Source of the DNA: Geotrypetes seraphini
Lineage: Eukaryota > Chordata > Amphibia > Gymnophiona > Dermophiidae
DNA length: 64,000 nt
Assembly: GCF_902459505.1 (NCBI RefSeq)
Contig: NC_047094.1
Span: forward strand, 24,971,241-25,035,240
Reading direction: 5' to 3'
Position 1 is the first letter of the stretch. Every line of letters begins with the position of its first letter. The notes beneath the pieces were generated by a model. The model did no database searches, was not told the DNA's origin, and worked only from the letters and a program-made list of their open reading frames with translations. Positions 31,300 to 42,239 of this stretch are shown one piece after another. Both the position numbers and the translations under genes were made by a program.

Positions 31300-32011
31300 T
31301 CAAGTCCACCCAGTCTACCCAACATTCATTTCTGAGGCAATGTTAAGCCAAAAGTCCAATAATTACTCATTTTCCTTTGTACATTCCATTTTACTTGCTA
31401 AGTTCCACTGTAAGATGTTTTTTTTTCCCTCCCCCCTGAGATAGGCAAGCCCTATACTTTGGCTATATGAACATGGTAAAAAGGTGCTTTCTCGCTCCGG
31501 ACATGGGCTGTAGAAGTCTGCCCAGCATCGACCGCACTGCCCCACCGCTGGAGACAGCACCACATGCAAGCGTAAACAAGTTTGCACTAGTGACAGCTAT
31601 GTATGTCTTGCATACACATTGGCATCCAGAGTTGCATGTGCACGTGCTGGAATGCTATTCAGAACATAATCTCCTTGCAATGTCAATATTTATGTGCAGA
31701 ATAATATCCCAACAGGTATAGGCACCAACAGATACCCCCAAGGTACTGATCAAATTCCGCTTCAAAAAAAACCCTCGGGTAATAGATCACAATTTCTTAA
31801 TGTTGTTAGTTTAAATATACTTTTCACCACTTAAAGCTCAGTGCTCAAACAGTCTCGTTGCACTAAGATTTACACCCCTACTTCGTCATCAGCTTTTAGT
31901 TAGCTAAGTTTAAACTTATTTGCTGTGACTGTTTCCTAAACATATCTCTTTAAAGTATATTTTTAATTTTCACTTATCTTACAGATTTCTGTCCATCGGC
32001 CAGGGGTAGTT
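31300..32011. other. No recognised gene; upstream of hammerhead copy 4
   Basis: Mixed sequence without clear repeat ends. Part of 31800-32010 may belong to the element carrying the hammerhead-like motif. Confidence 0.3.
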
Positions 32012-32053
32012 AATCCGACATGTTTCGCCACATCATGGCTTTATCAAGGATCT
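32012..32053 (-). ncRNA. Hammerhead-ribozyme-like motif, copy 4 (decayed core)
   Basis: On minus: GATCC, TTGATAA (two core changes from CUGANGA), stem II GCCA..TGGC, GAAA, CATG, TC, GGATT. Stem I still pairs (GATCC with GGATT). The core changes argue against activity. Confidence 0.45.
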
Positions 32054-32513
32054 CCCCTTTTCCTGCCGAGAAATGATTGTGCTGGGAATAATATCTCCCT
32101 TATTTAATAAGTGTAAGAGCTTATATAAATCAACTTCCCGGGACCTCAGCGATATCACTCAGGGTTCAATTACTCTCATGGCCCTAGAGCTTTAAGTATC
32201 CAATCATTACTGGTCCATATTTTCCCAAACTTAGTTTAGATTTTACACATGCTTGGCTTTTAGGTTTCTTCTACCAACACCAGCTGTATGAGCTCTTACA
32301 CATATTAAATAAGGTGTTTGTATTAAGCTAAAGGGCTCTAAATATTATAGTCCAATTGATTCGGAATAATATCTCAGCACATGTGCAAATGTATACACGT
32401 GGAACTCAAATGCTGATAACATAACATGACATAAAACTTTATTTATATCCTGCATTACCTTTCAGTTCAATGTGGGCAACATAGCAAAGAGAACTGAACA
32501 AGGCAGTGTATTA

Positions 32514-32900
32514 CATAAGAACATAAGAATTGCTGCTGCTGCTGGGTCAGACCAGTGGTCCATCGTGCCCATCAGTCCACTCGAGCGGCGGCTCTTAGCT
32601 CAAAGACCAGTGTCCTATTTGAGTCTAGTCTTACCTGCGTATGTTCTGGTTCAGCAGGAACTTGTCTAACTTTGTCTTGAATCCCTGGAGGGTGTTTTCC
32701 CCTATTTGAATCCCTGGAGGGTGTTTTCCCCTATAACAGCCTCTGGAAGAGCGTTCCAGATTTCTACCACTCTCTGGGTGAAGAAGAACTTCCTTACGTT
32801 TGTACGGAATCTATCCCCTTTTAACTTTAGAGAGTGCCCTCTCGTTCTCTCCACCTTGGAGAGGGTGAACAATCTCTCTTTCTCTACTAAGTCAATAAAT
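32514..32900 (-). mobile_element. CR1/jockey-like LINE 3' end, nested in another LINE
   Basis: AAGAACATAAGAATTGCTGC begins the tail on minus; the coding end reads KFFFTQRVVEIWNALPEAV-like from AGAGCGTTCCAGATTTCTAC. It sits inside minus-strand LINE sequence (32420-32513 and 32901-33050). Confidence 0.7.
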
Positions 32901-33073
32901 TACAAAGCCAGACTTAGTCATTAATAGCAATATCAAAATAATAATATTAATATCATTATTCTAAAAACTTTCTAAACCGGTACATTTTCAAAAGATTCCT
33001 AAAATGTAGATAACATCATTAAAGCATGTAACTCTAGTTCCCAATGAGCAGCTTGATAAGACAAGGTTCACTC

Positions 33074-33370
33074 TACGAGGGCCATTGAATAGTTCTCAAT
33101 CCAACCAACAAAGCTGGGGCCGTCTCCATCGAGGGCTATACACTTACCCCTTCTTTTACTAAGGTGCGCTATGCTTTTTAGCACGTGATAAATATTAGCG
33201 GGTGCTAATCACGCACTAAACGCTAATATGTGCATGTTATCCTATGGACGTGTTAGCGGTTAGCGCGTGCGTTGATTTAGCGCACCCTAAACACGTGCTA
33301 AAACGCTTAGCGCACCTAAGTGAAAGAGGGTCTAAGTGTAAAGCCTTCGATGGAGAACTTTTCAGCGGTC
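33074..33370. mobile_element. Mariner MITE, split by a Harbinger-like MITE
   Basis: TACGAGGGCCATTGAATAGT and GAGAACTTTTCAGCGG are the mariner ends. The inner arms CCATCGAGGGCTATACACTTA and TAAGTGTAAAGCCTTCGATGG meet at the insertion point. The right terminus is cut by the LINE at 33371. Confidence 0.7.
33147..33332. mobile_element. Harbinger-like MITE nested in the mariner MITE
   Basis: CCCCTTCTTTTACTAAGGTG and CGCACCTAAGTGAAAGAGGG are inverted. It lies exactly at the tip of the mariner hairpin; a TTA TSD is inferred with one change. Confidence 0.75.
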
Positions 33371-33950
33371 ATAGAAACATAGAAGATGACGGCAGAAAAG
33401 GGCTACAGCCCATCAAGTCTGCCCACTCTGCTTACCCACCCCCTGTCTATGCCCTAATGACCCAATTTCCTTATCTTGACCCTCGTAGGGATCCCACATG
33501 GGTATCCCATTTATTCTTAAAGTCTGGAAACTTGTTCCAATGATCAACCACTCTCTCTGTGAAGAAATACTTTCTGGTGTCGCCATGAAATTTTCCACCC
33601 CTGAGTTTGAGCGGCTGCCCTCTTGTGGCCGAGGGTCCCTTGAGAAAGAAAATATCATCTTCCACTTCGACACGTCCCGTGAGGTACTTAAATGTTTCGA
33701 TCATGTCTCCCCTCTCCCTACGTTCCTCGAGAGTGTAGAGCTGCAATTTGTTCAGTCTCTCTTCGTACGAGAGACCCTTGAGCCCCGAGATCATCCTGGT
33801 GGCCGTCCGCTGAACCGATTCAATTCTGCGCACATCTTTACTGTAATGTGGCCTCCAGAATTGCACACAGTACTCCAGATGAGGTCTCACCATGGCCCTG
33901 TACAACGGCATTATGACTTCAGGCTTACTGCCTTTTACTGAAGGATACCC
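33371..33950 (-). mobile_element. CR1/jockey-like LINE 3' half
   Basis: A continuous minus-strand frame reads [76 protein letters not shown] and DTRKYFFTERVVDHWNKFP. The 3' end reads CTATGTTTCTAT. It is related to 50322. Confidence 0.85.
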
Positions 33951-34135
33951 CTCCCCCCCAAATAAATTACATAAAGAATGCTGGGAATTATTAAAAGAGA
34001 AAAGATCTACTACATACTCTGAAACTTGACCATGGAGCACCTTGTAACATAAGCCACCAAATTTAAAAACAATCTTCACATCATATTTTCTTAAATGAGA
34101 AATCAAACGTTCTTCTGCGTTCTGGATTAAACAAA
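33951..34135 (-). mobile_element. LINE coding fragment, different group
   Basis: The minus frame gives MISHLRKYDVKIVFKFGGLC and YKVLHGQVSEYVVDLFSFNN, fused in frame to the neighbouring LINE by chance. It resembles the L2-like KIILLVYK region. Confidence 0.55.
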
Positions 34136-34264
34136 GTCTGCGTAGGACGCCTTAAGTTGCATGCACAAATTGACGCACAGCGCTGATTTGCATGTGAAAC
34201 TTAATTAATTAACAAGCTGATCGGCACTGATAACTGGTTATTAACAATCTAACTGGCGCTAGTT

Positions 34265-34918
34265 AGAAGTTGGCTTCCAGTCCGCTTTAGGATTCAATTT
34301 AAATGCGCATGCATTATCTTTAAGTTTCTCTATGGAATATTGCCGCTGATATTGGAACCCCTTCAGGTCTTGCCATTTGAGGAATACACAGAGATATAAA
34401 CTATCTTTCCCTTCTTTTTAAGTTTTTTATTCATTTTTCATATAACAACAAGTGTATCACATAAATTTATACAATTTCATTGAGTACACACTTGATATTC
34501 CTTCATGCATCACTGTAAATACAACGTGTCATTATATAATCCTTTACTATAATATTGAAAAAGTATATAGTACTTAATAAGTATACCAACTATTACTCAA
34601 ATTATAAACCCATCCCCTCTCCTATAGGAAAGCTTAGTCAATCTTTTTGCCTTCAAGCTGGTAGAGATGTGGAATGGACTTCCTGACTCCATTAGACTGA
34701 TAGGCCAGTTACAACAATTTCGTAAAGCCCTGAAAACTCTGCTGTTTACACATTTAAATGGTTAACTATAGTATCAAAGAATTGACAATAATCCAGCTTT
34801 TTTTTCTTTTTTTCTTTTATGCTCTCTTTCTTATGTACTCTAGTCTTAATTACATGTGAACTGAGTCGAGCTCCGTTGGGAGATGACCCAGTATATAATC
34901 TGAAGACTAGATTAGATT
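34265..34918 (+). mobile_element. L2-like LINE 3' end, split by an L1-type insert
   Basis: LASSPL-like remnants before 34420, then LVEMWNGLPDSIRLIGQLQQ and FRKALKTLLFTHLNG after 34640. The tail reads GAAGACTAGATTAGATT. The insert at 34422-34640 resembles the L1 3' end at 52080. Confidence 0.65.
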
Positions 34919-35167
34919 CTAAGCGCATTCTAGAAAGCGGTGAGCATTACTTCTAATGCGTGAATCTCAAAAGGGGGCATGGCAAGAGGAGAAGCATGGG
35001 CAGATCATGGGCATCCCTAAAAGTTAGGCACGCTTATAGAGCACGACTGAACCGCGCACAGTCTAGGTGCAGGTATTTAGGCCTGACTTTCCTTGGCCTA
35101 AATGGGTTCACCTAACTGTAGTTTTTATAGAATCGTGCTAAGCGCTGTCCTTATCGGTGCCAATTTT

Positions 35168-35890
35168 TTAAGTGCCATACAAGGGGCCACTGAAAAGTTC
35201 TCAGTCCAACCGAGAAGAGAATATGTTGCTATGAGACTTATTTATTTTGTTTTCTATCCCTTTGATCCCAAAGAGTCCAGAACGGCTCACAGGTTAAACA
35301 TACATATTATATAGTTGACAGGTTACGATTTGACAGAATTACAAAGAAGGTTACAATACAAGGTTGTATCCTAACTGGAGATGTGAAACTTACACAAGTT
35401 ATTCCACACTTATAATTTCAATGATATGAAATGAAACAAAAAGTGTGGAATAACTTGTGTAAGTTTCATGGCCCCACATCATTCTCTTCTCGGTTGGGCT
35501 GAGAACTTTTCAGTGGCCCCCTCGCATTGCGATGTCATAATGCCTCATTCCACCAATGCCTAAGAGCCAACCTCATCGATGATGTCACAATGGCTTGATT
35601 CCCTATACTGCCTCATTGAAATGAAAAGTGTCAAGAAGAGTGTGGAATAGCTTGTAAGTTTCATGGCTCCACATCATTCTCTTCTCGGTTGGGCTGAGAA
35701 CTTTTCAGTGGCCCCTCGCATTGCGATGTCATAATGCCTCATTCCACCAATGCCTAAGAGCCAACCTCATCGATGATGTCACAATGGGTTGATTTCCTAT
35801 ACTGCCTCATTGAAATGAAAAGTGTCAAGAAGAGTGTGGAATAGCTTGTAAGTTTCATGGCTCCACATCATTCTCTTCTTGGTTTTCAGC
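35168..35890. mobile_element. Mariner MITE with LINE insertion and tandem composite units
   Basis: TACAAGGGGCCACTGAAAAG starts the element. A LINE tail interrupts it at 35232-35381. The central palindrome (35386-35475) and right end follow. Then two more units of about 190 bp occur (35517-35705, 35706-35895), each with the TGATGTCATAATGCCTCATT block and a mariner right end. Confidence 0.75.
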
Positions 35891-36389
35891 GGCCTCTCAT
35901 ACACAGAGAACGGCCCTTCATGCAGGCACACCTCCTGTATGCTCTAGAAAAGATTAGCGGATCATTACGTTCACAGTAAAGGGGAAAAAACAGGCATGAA
36001 GTCCTCACTAATGCTACCAGAAAAGTTCTGAGCTAACCTTTTGTACCACCAGGTATTAAAGTCCCAATGTTGTTCTCAGTGTTTTGGTCTTCTGTACACT
36101 TCTCTGCATCTGTGCGCCTAAGGTTTCAACATCTACCAGCACGTATGACAATTTAGGCACCTAGGGGATGATTGATAATCACGCTCAATGTCACCAAGGA
36201 GTTAGGCACCATTTATAGGATCAGGCCCAAAATGTCTCACTGATGAGTGCAGATTTTGTATATTAATGCCGCTACTGGTCATTTCTATAGAGCTGCTGAG
36301 AAGAGAAAGTTCTGTACAGAATCATGAGTTCCTGCCCCATAGAGCTTCCAATCTGGTCAATGCACATAGACAAAAATGTTTCATGAAAT

Positions 36390-36580
36390 GAATGTATTAC
36401 TGTCGACAGTTTAAGTCTACAGTTGAGATAGAAATGGGGAAAGCCACTGCTGTCCCTGGGATTGATAGCACAGAATCTTGCTACTATTTGGGATTCTGCC
36501 AGGTACTTGTGACCTGCATTGGCCGCTGCTTGAAGCAGGATACTGGGCTCGACGGACTATCAGTTCTTAAAATTGAGAAG
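36390..36580 (+). mobile_element. CR1-like LINE 3' UTR fragment
   Basis: TCTTGCTACTATTTGGGATT, GCCAGGTACTTGTGACCTGC and GGATACTGGGCTCGACGGAC match the 3' UTR at 6600-6700. Confidence 0.65.
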
Positions 36581-36629
36581 GTCAAGCTTTGGAAGAGCTA
36601 GTGTTAAGGATCAAAAAGCAATCTGTAGA

Positions 36630-36830
36630 AACATTACGGAAAATAAAGGTCAAATGGCCCATCCAGTCTGCCCCTCCGTAGCATCCACCATCTCCCCCTC
36701 TCCCTAAGAAATCCCACGTGCCTGCCCCACGCTTTCTTGATTTCAGACACGGTCTTTGTCTCCATCACCTCTACCGGGAGACTATTCCACGCATCTACCA
36801 CCCTTTCTGTAAAATGAGATTTTTAGGCTG
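36630..36830 (-). mobile_element. CR1-like LINE 3' end fragment
   Basis: GGCCCATCCAGTCTGCCCC, CACGCTTTCTTGATTTCAGA and GGGAGACTATTCCACGCATC are the minus-strand end of the ATGTTACT-tail group. Part of the 3' UTR is missing. Confidence 0.65.
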
Positions 36831-36929
36831 GACTTGAGATATCACGGCACACCAAGGGGTTCTTTTACCAAACTGAGATTTTTTTTAAAAATGGACTTGG
36901 CACATCCTTACATGGGTCATTCCTGCACA

Positions 36930-37049
36930 CTAAGGTCAGGTACTATAGTTAGATTGTGAGCTCATGAGGACATCGGGAAAATACTTATCTGATTTTTTAA
37001 CAAATTGTATACTACTCTGAACCTCCTCAAGATAGGAAAGTATATCAAA
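36930..37049 (+). mobile_element. LINE 3' tail, target of the Helitron
   Basis: AGATTGTGAGCTCATGAGGA and AGGAAAGTATATCAAA form a LINE 3' tail that stops exactly at the Helitron border (37050). Confidence 0.55.
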
Positions 37050-38147
37050 CTAGTCTTATATCCCGTTACATTAACGGGTGCTAGAATATATGTGTGTGTG
37101 TGTGTCTGTCTTTATTTCTTTTTCTCTCTCTCCTTAGCTGCTTTCTGTATTTCTGTTTTTCTTTTTCCTCGGCTGTCCACCACTACCCCTTGCTTGTTCC
37201 ACCTGTCCATTCTCCCTTCCTTTTACCTCCCCTGTGTCCACCACCACTCCTTCACTGCTCTCCTTATCCAGCAGCAGCCCTTCTCCCTTTGTTTTACCTC
37301 CCCCATGCTAGAATATATGTCTGTCTGTCTTTCATTCTGTCTCCCTCCCTCCCACTATCTGTCTTTCTCCCTGCCCCCTATGCAGCAGCATTTTTGTCCC
37401 CCCCTGCAGCTTTAAAAAAGGTCTTACTTCACCACCCTGGCACCAAGGGAGAGAACTGGGCAGCCTCACCTCCATGGTAGAAACGGTGCTAGGGCAAGGG
37501 CAGAGTTTATTTATTTCAGTTTGCATCTTACTACTGGCATTAGAAGGGCAGGCTGGAGCCACTCCCCGTGCTTCCTAGTTCGGCCGGACCAGGGAACCTG
37601 CAAGGACTGGAACAAAAGAGGGAAAAGTTGAGGCGAACGCACTCCTAGACACCCCCCCCCCCCCGCAGGCGACAGCCGCAGTGATTGACAGTTCCCCAAC
37701 AGGAAATTATGAAAAGCAAATTGCTGACAGCCGCCTCGCCTCAAATCCCTCCTCCCGGCAGCCGTCACTCTGCACCGCGGCCATTTCTGGCCAAAGTTTA
37801 TTTTTAATTTTGAAGGTGGCACGGCAGTTCCCCCTGCAGCGGCGCATGGTTGAGAGCAGGGAGGCCTGATGCCTTGCACGCTTTCGCCGCTTCCGCAGCG
37901 GTGCGAGGTGGAGAGTAGGGGGGCCCGATGCTTTGCACGATTTTGCCGCTCCCGCCTGCTTCTTAGTCCTTTTCGGCGTCTGCCCTCCACCGACAACCCT
38001 CCTCCCAGCAGCCGCCACTCCGCGTGTCCTGGAGTCCTACGTAGTAAGCGCGCATGCGCACTCTTGCCGGCACAGCGCCACAGAACATGGATCAGGGAAG
38101 CACGCGGTGAGAGTGCACATGCGCACTTAGCATTTTATTATTATAGA
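37050..38147 (-). mobile_element. Non-autonomous Helitron, 1098 bp
   Basis: Read on minus it begins TCTATAATAATAAAATGCTA and ends in the hairpin CCCGTTAATGTAACGGG, then 8 nt, then CTAG. It lies precisely between A and T of the target with no TSD. 5'-TC, 3'-CTRR, a 3' hairpin just upstream and A/T target are the Helitron rules. The interior is GC-rich, holds a block of about 230 bp repeated near the 3' end (GCTAGAATATATG at 37079 and 37307), and repeated GCAGCCG..CTC blocks at 37755 and 38005. No Rep/helicase sequence is present. Open frames of 103-161 codons on minus have no recognised domain. Confidence 0.9.
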
Positions 38148-38224
38148 TGCCAATAGACACAAACATAAACATTTTTACCACAGGGATAAAATGGCAGATT
38201 TTCCTATTTTAGTATTTATGGCCA

Positions 38225-38660
38225 TACGTTAATTTTAACATTGGTCTATGTGGTGTTTAAAGCATGTTTGGATTATGCAAATGCACTTTTGGTAGGTTTG
38301 TCTTCTGGGGATTTGCGGAATCTCCAGACTTTACAAAATTCCGCTTTAAGACTTTTGAGTGGAGTTGGTAGGTTCCATCATATAATGGTAGGTTCCATTA
38401 TTTATTTCTTATAATTGGTTGCCTTGTGGTCTGGAGTTTTGCTACCATTGTGTAAGTTGGTGACGCCTTATGTGCTATTTAGGGCTTTAAGATCTAGTAC
38501 CCAAAGCTTATTTGCTGTTTCTGAGGTCGGCTCTGCCCGTCAGAGGCAGGTGTAATGAGGGAATGGATTAAGACAGAGAGAGGAGAAGACTTCTCTGTGT
38601 CTTATCTGTATACTTTGATTGCCCGGAACTTGAAGGCCCTTTGAGCTTTGGGGAATGTAC
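38225..38660 (+). mobile_element. L2-like LINE coding fragment with frame breaks
   Basis: Decayed sequence reads ALLVGLSSGDLRNLQTLQNS and ALRLLSGVG, then further LINE C-terminal remnants. It is old. Confidence 0.55.
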
Positions 38661-39199
38661 ACAGCAGATGTATTTGTATTGTGTTCACAAGAAAAGGAAA
38701 AGCATTTCTCCATTGTTCCATTTCTCCACTGTTGCAATACATGCTGTTTACCTTCTTGGGCTTCCCAATTCAATTTTTGTCTACATATGTATTTTTATTT
38801 CTAATTTGTGGTCCCTTGTTCTGTATTTAATGAGAGAATGTTGATGTGAATGTAATGGCAGGTAGAGAGATCAGAGGGGAGATAGGGAGGAGAGGGGATT
38901 CAGGGGGCCCCCCCTTCTTTATTTTCTTACCTGTACTCTACCATGTCTACCACCAGACTTGACCCTTGCTGGTGAGGATCCCCAAGCATCACCAGCTAAG
39001 GACCTCCTCCAAAGGCAGCAAGAACTCTCTTTTACCAGGCTCTGCAGGCTGCGTCGTTGAGCCACCAACAACTAAGCATAGGTGGGGGGGTTGGCATGGG
39101 TGGTCTGTTGTCTGCCAAGCTCGGCAAAAGGGAGTTCTGGCTGCCTTTGGAGAAAGTCTTTCGGAGAATGGGGAGAAGGGTGGAGGCTGCATCCCCAAC

Positions 39200-39328
39200 C
39201 CTATATGTCGTGTCTGTCTGTTAGATTGTAAGCTCTTCTGAGCAGGGACTGTCTATAAATGTCAAAATATACAGCGCTGTATATGCCTTTCAGTGCTAAA
39301 TAAGTGATGATTAGTAGTAGTAGGCTGA
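39200..39328 (+). mobile_element. LINE 3' tail with (GTA)n end
   Basis: AGATTGTAAGCTCTTCTGAG, TATACAGCGCTGTATATGCC and TTAGTAGTAGTAG match the tail of the LINE at 61541-62036. Confidence 0.7.
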
Positions 39329-39399
39329 GAGAAAATGTTGTGCCCACCCACTTTGAACTAAGGCCCACCCAAAATTGGCTGTCTGGCTACGTCACTACC
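39329..39399. mobile_element. hAT MITE right end
   Basis: TGGCTGTCTGGCTACGTCAC is the terminus type CAGTGRCGTAGCCAGAC on the opposite strand. The left part is lost. Confidence 0.45.
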
Positions 39400-39612
39400 A
39401 GGAACCCTTCAGGGATACCCAATACCTCTGACTGACTGACTGACTGATGAAGCCTCATCAGAAGCATTATGTTTACTTTTAGAGGCCATGCCAAACAGAA
39501 ACGGAGCAAAGGCAGTCCAGAGAAGGATATATGATATGATTTAATCTGCATCAAAAGCCCTATGAAATGAGATAGAAAAAAGAGAGGAATGATATGAAAG
39601 AGACATTTAAGT

Positions 39613-40062
39613 GAAAACCAAAAAAAACCTCTGTGGAGTGACGATGTTCCTAAATGGATTTTATTTGAAAGTGTCGAAGTTCCAAAGGTACACCGAAATC
39701 ATCCACATAAAATAATTCCATCCACATAAAAGCCTTAAAGGACCTAGTCCGCTAGGGATACAGGACCCAACACGCTCCACGTTTCGACAAAAAGTCTTCT
39801 TCAGGGGTCCCTGGGGGTCCTATAAAGGTGAGTACGTGGGAAACAATTTTGTGGTGAACCGGAAGTGAGACACTGTGGATGATTTATTTTTATGTGGATG
39901 GAATTATTTTATGTGGATGATTTCAGTGTACCTTTAGAACTTTGACACTTTCAAATAAAGTCCATTTAGGAACATCGTCACTCCACAGAGTTTTTTTTTT
40001 TTGTTTTCTCTGGATTTTCTTCTTTGTGGATATTTTGGGGTCAATTCCTTTTGTTTTTTGCT
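39613..40062. mobile_element. 450-bp hammerhead-bearing inverted-repeat element with 14-bp TSD
   Basis: AGAGACATTTAAGT flanks it on both sides (39599-39612, 40063-40076). Arms of about 100-120 bp (39613-39732 and 39889-40009) are inverted, for example GGAGTGACGATGTTCCTAAA with TTTAGGAACATCGTCACTCC. A hammerhead-like motif lies between them on the minus strand. No protein is encoded. Most consistent with a truncated, inverted-terminus Penelope-like insertion. Confidence 0.7.
39763..39810 (-). ncRNA. Hammerhead-ribozyme-like motif, copy 5
   Basis: On minus: GGACCC, CTGAAGA, a stem II with GAC..GTC and one bulged A, GAAA, stem III CGTG..CGTG (two wobbles), TT, GGGTCC. Stem I is six perfect pairs. 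All CUGANGA and GAAA core bases are present. Confidence 0.65.
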
Positions 40063-40682
40063 AGAGACATTTAAGTAGCAAAAAGAGTTACATCATGCTC
40101 AAGTTGCAAACATTTTTCAGTGAGAGGGGGGAATTCTAGAGCAACTGACCGTAACATATTATTAATGGAAAGGATGTTGAACGCATGGAATAGCCTCCCT
40201 GGGGAGGTGGAGCGTCCAAAACAGCAACATAACTGAAGAACACATGGTTATAAACACCGAGGATCCTTAGTTATGAAGTGAAAGATCTTGAGAGCATGAA
40301 CAATGCATAGCCTGTATCACCCACAACAGCTTAGTTAATAAAAAAAAAAAATCTGAAGTGTTTTTTTGTAAAATGACCTTTTAGAATGAATGACGTGAAA
40401 TGCTGTTTGTATATGAGAAATAGATTTTAACAAAGACAAAGAGGTGTTCATAACACCTGTATCAAGAAAAAGTGAAGCAGATTATGAGGTGGGCTTATCT
40501 GCCTTCACGGTCTGTGATTCCATCTATGTTTCTAAACAATATTCAAGTCCTGCAAAATAATTCATCAGCTTTGGTTAGATAAAATACATTATGATATAGG
40601 GGTACCAGAAATAATACAGCCAGAACAAGAGAAATCAAAATATCCGGTTTAATGGTTCAGTACCTCTTGTTAACTCTCCACT

Positions 40683-41587
40683 TACGAAGGGGTGCTGGAA
40701 AGTTCTCAGCCCAACCGATCAACTTCCTAAATTCTGAGCGTTATTTTGCTACTGTAGCTGAAAAGAGTGTCATCTTATTTCCCTAAGTGCCAACTGGCAG
40801 AAACAAAATTCTATGTTTTGACATTGTTTCAGGTCATTGATTGAACCATATCCATGTCCAGGGCTGGATTTAGATGAAAAGAGGCCCTAGGCTATTCTAC
40901 TTATGAGGCCCTTTCACCTCCCATTTTTAAGTTTGTAAATTACAAGAGAGATAATAAAATACATCATTACTGTGATATATATCAATATGTTAAATGAAAC
41001 ATGTTGTTATTGGTACTAACCTTTATAAAAAAAATGTGACACGGATAATAAATAAAAAAAAGTCGAGAACACTTATTTGGACATTTATTCTCAGCACCAT
41101 GTCCATAGTGCCCCCAGTGCGTCCTTCCTCACCTCACCCCCCCTCCAATGCCCGCCTGCCTCCCATCCCCCTTCCACTGAAACCCCTTACCCCGATGCCA
41201 GTCTGGGTGCCCTATCCTGACGGATCCACATTGTGCCTCTCTCCCCGTGGGGCTGGTCTTTGCCCTGCTGTTTCCGGACTTACGTCTTTCTCTCCCCGAT
41301 CCTCCTCCCAGGGCGAGAAAAAGAAAGGGAGAAGCCGAGTTGGCGCCCCGTTGCAGACGGAGCCGGTTCCGATCCCGAAGCGTAGAATTTCTCCTTATTT
41401 TCGGTTCAGTGTTTTAGTGTTCATTGTTTTTAGAATAGTGTAATTTTAATTTTGCTAACAATTTGAATGTAGGCCCCTCTTGATCTTGAGGCCCTAGGCT
41501 GAAGCCTAGTTAGCCTATAGGAAAATCCGGCCCTGTCCATGTCATTCTCTTCTTGGCTGGGCTGTGAACTTTTCTGCATCCTTTGTA
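40683..41587. mobile_element. Mariner MITE split by a hAT element
   Basis: TACGAAGGGGTGCTGGAAAG and GAACTTTTCTGCATCCTTTGTA are the ends. The interior matches the uninterrupted copy at 41724-41934 on both sides of the insert. Confidence 0.85.
40859..41535. mobile_element. hAT element, 677 bp, non-autonomous, nested in the mariner
   Basis: CAGGGCTGGATTTAGATG and GGAAAATCCGGCCCTG are inverted; the perfect 8-bp TSD is TCCATGTC. The inner GAGGCCCTAGGC repeats are also inverted. A 149-codon open frame (40994-41443) has no recognisable domain. Confidence 0.92.
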
Positions 41588-41723
41588 GTGTGAAGAATTT
41601 CAATGTCTGGTAACCAGAGCTGAGATTATGATGTCATAATGCTTCAGTCCACCAATAAGAGTCAACCTCATCAGTGATGTCACAATGGCTTGATTGTCCT
41701 ATACTTGGCTCACTTTTATTACA

Positions 41724-41934
41724 TACAAGGGGGTGCTGAAAAGTTCTCAGAACCAACCAACCAACTTCCTAAATTCTGAGCGTTATTTTGCCACTGTAGC
41801 TGAAAAGAGTGTCATCTTATTTCGCTAAGTGCCAGCTGGCAGAAATTCTATGTTTTGGCATTGTTTCAGATCATTGATTGAACCACGCCATTCTCTTCTT
41901 GTTTGGGCTGAGAACTTTTCAGTACCCCCTCGTA
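41724..41934. mobile_element. Mariner MITE, complete, about 210 bp
   Basis: TACAAGGGGGTGCTGAAAAG and CTTTTCAGTACCCCCTCGTA are inverted with TA at both ends. The interior CCTAAATTCTGAGCGTTATT is shared with 40683-41587. Confidence 0.88.
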
Positions 41935-42239
41935 TTGCGCATTCCTTCATTTGAGCTGGACAAGAAACAAAGATGAAATAGCACATTCTAGATTAACACA
42001 GTCTCCAACAGGAAAACACATTGTATAAAATGTATACAGTAAGTGGTATGATAAAAAAGTAGAAGCAGCTGGGTCAGTGGTGCGCAGATTCTAAGCCTCA
42101 ACCACATCCAGAAATTCTGATTTTGTTGTTTTCAGGCTTCTCTACGAAATTAACTATTTCCTTAAGTACCTTTAAAATGCTTGCTCAACAAATTTATTAT
42201 CAGCATTGCACTAGTTACTCAGGGGAAGATTAGCTTTGT

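Noticed and set aside
37511-37996. 161-codon minus-strand frame inside the Helitron
   Set aside because: GC-rich DNA gives long chance frames; no Rep, helicase or other domain and no start context.
40994-41443. 149-codon frame inside a hAT element
   Set aside because: No transposase motifs; the element is a short non-autonomous copy.
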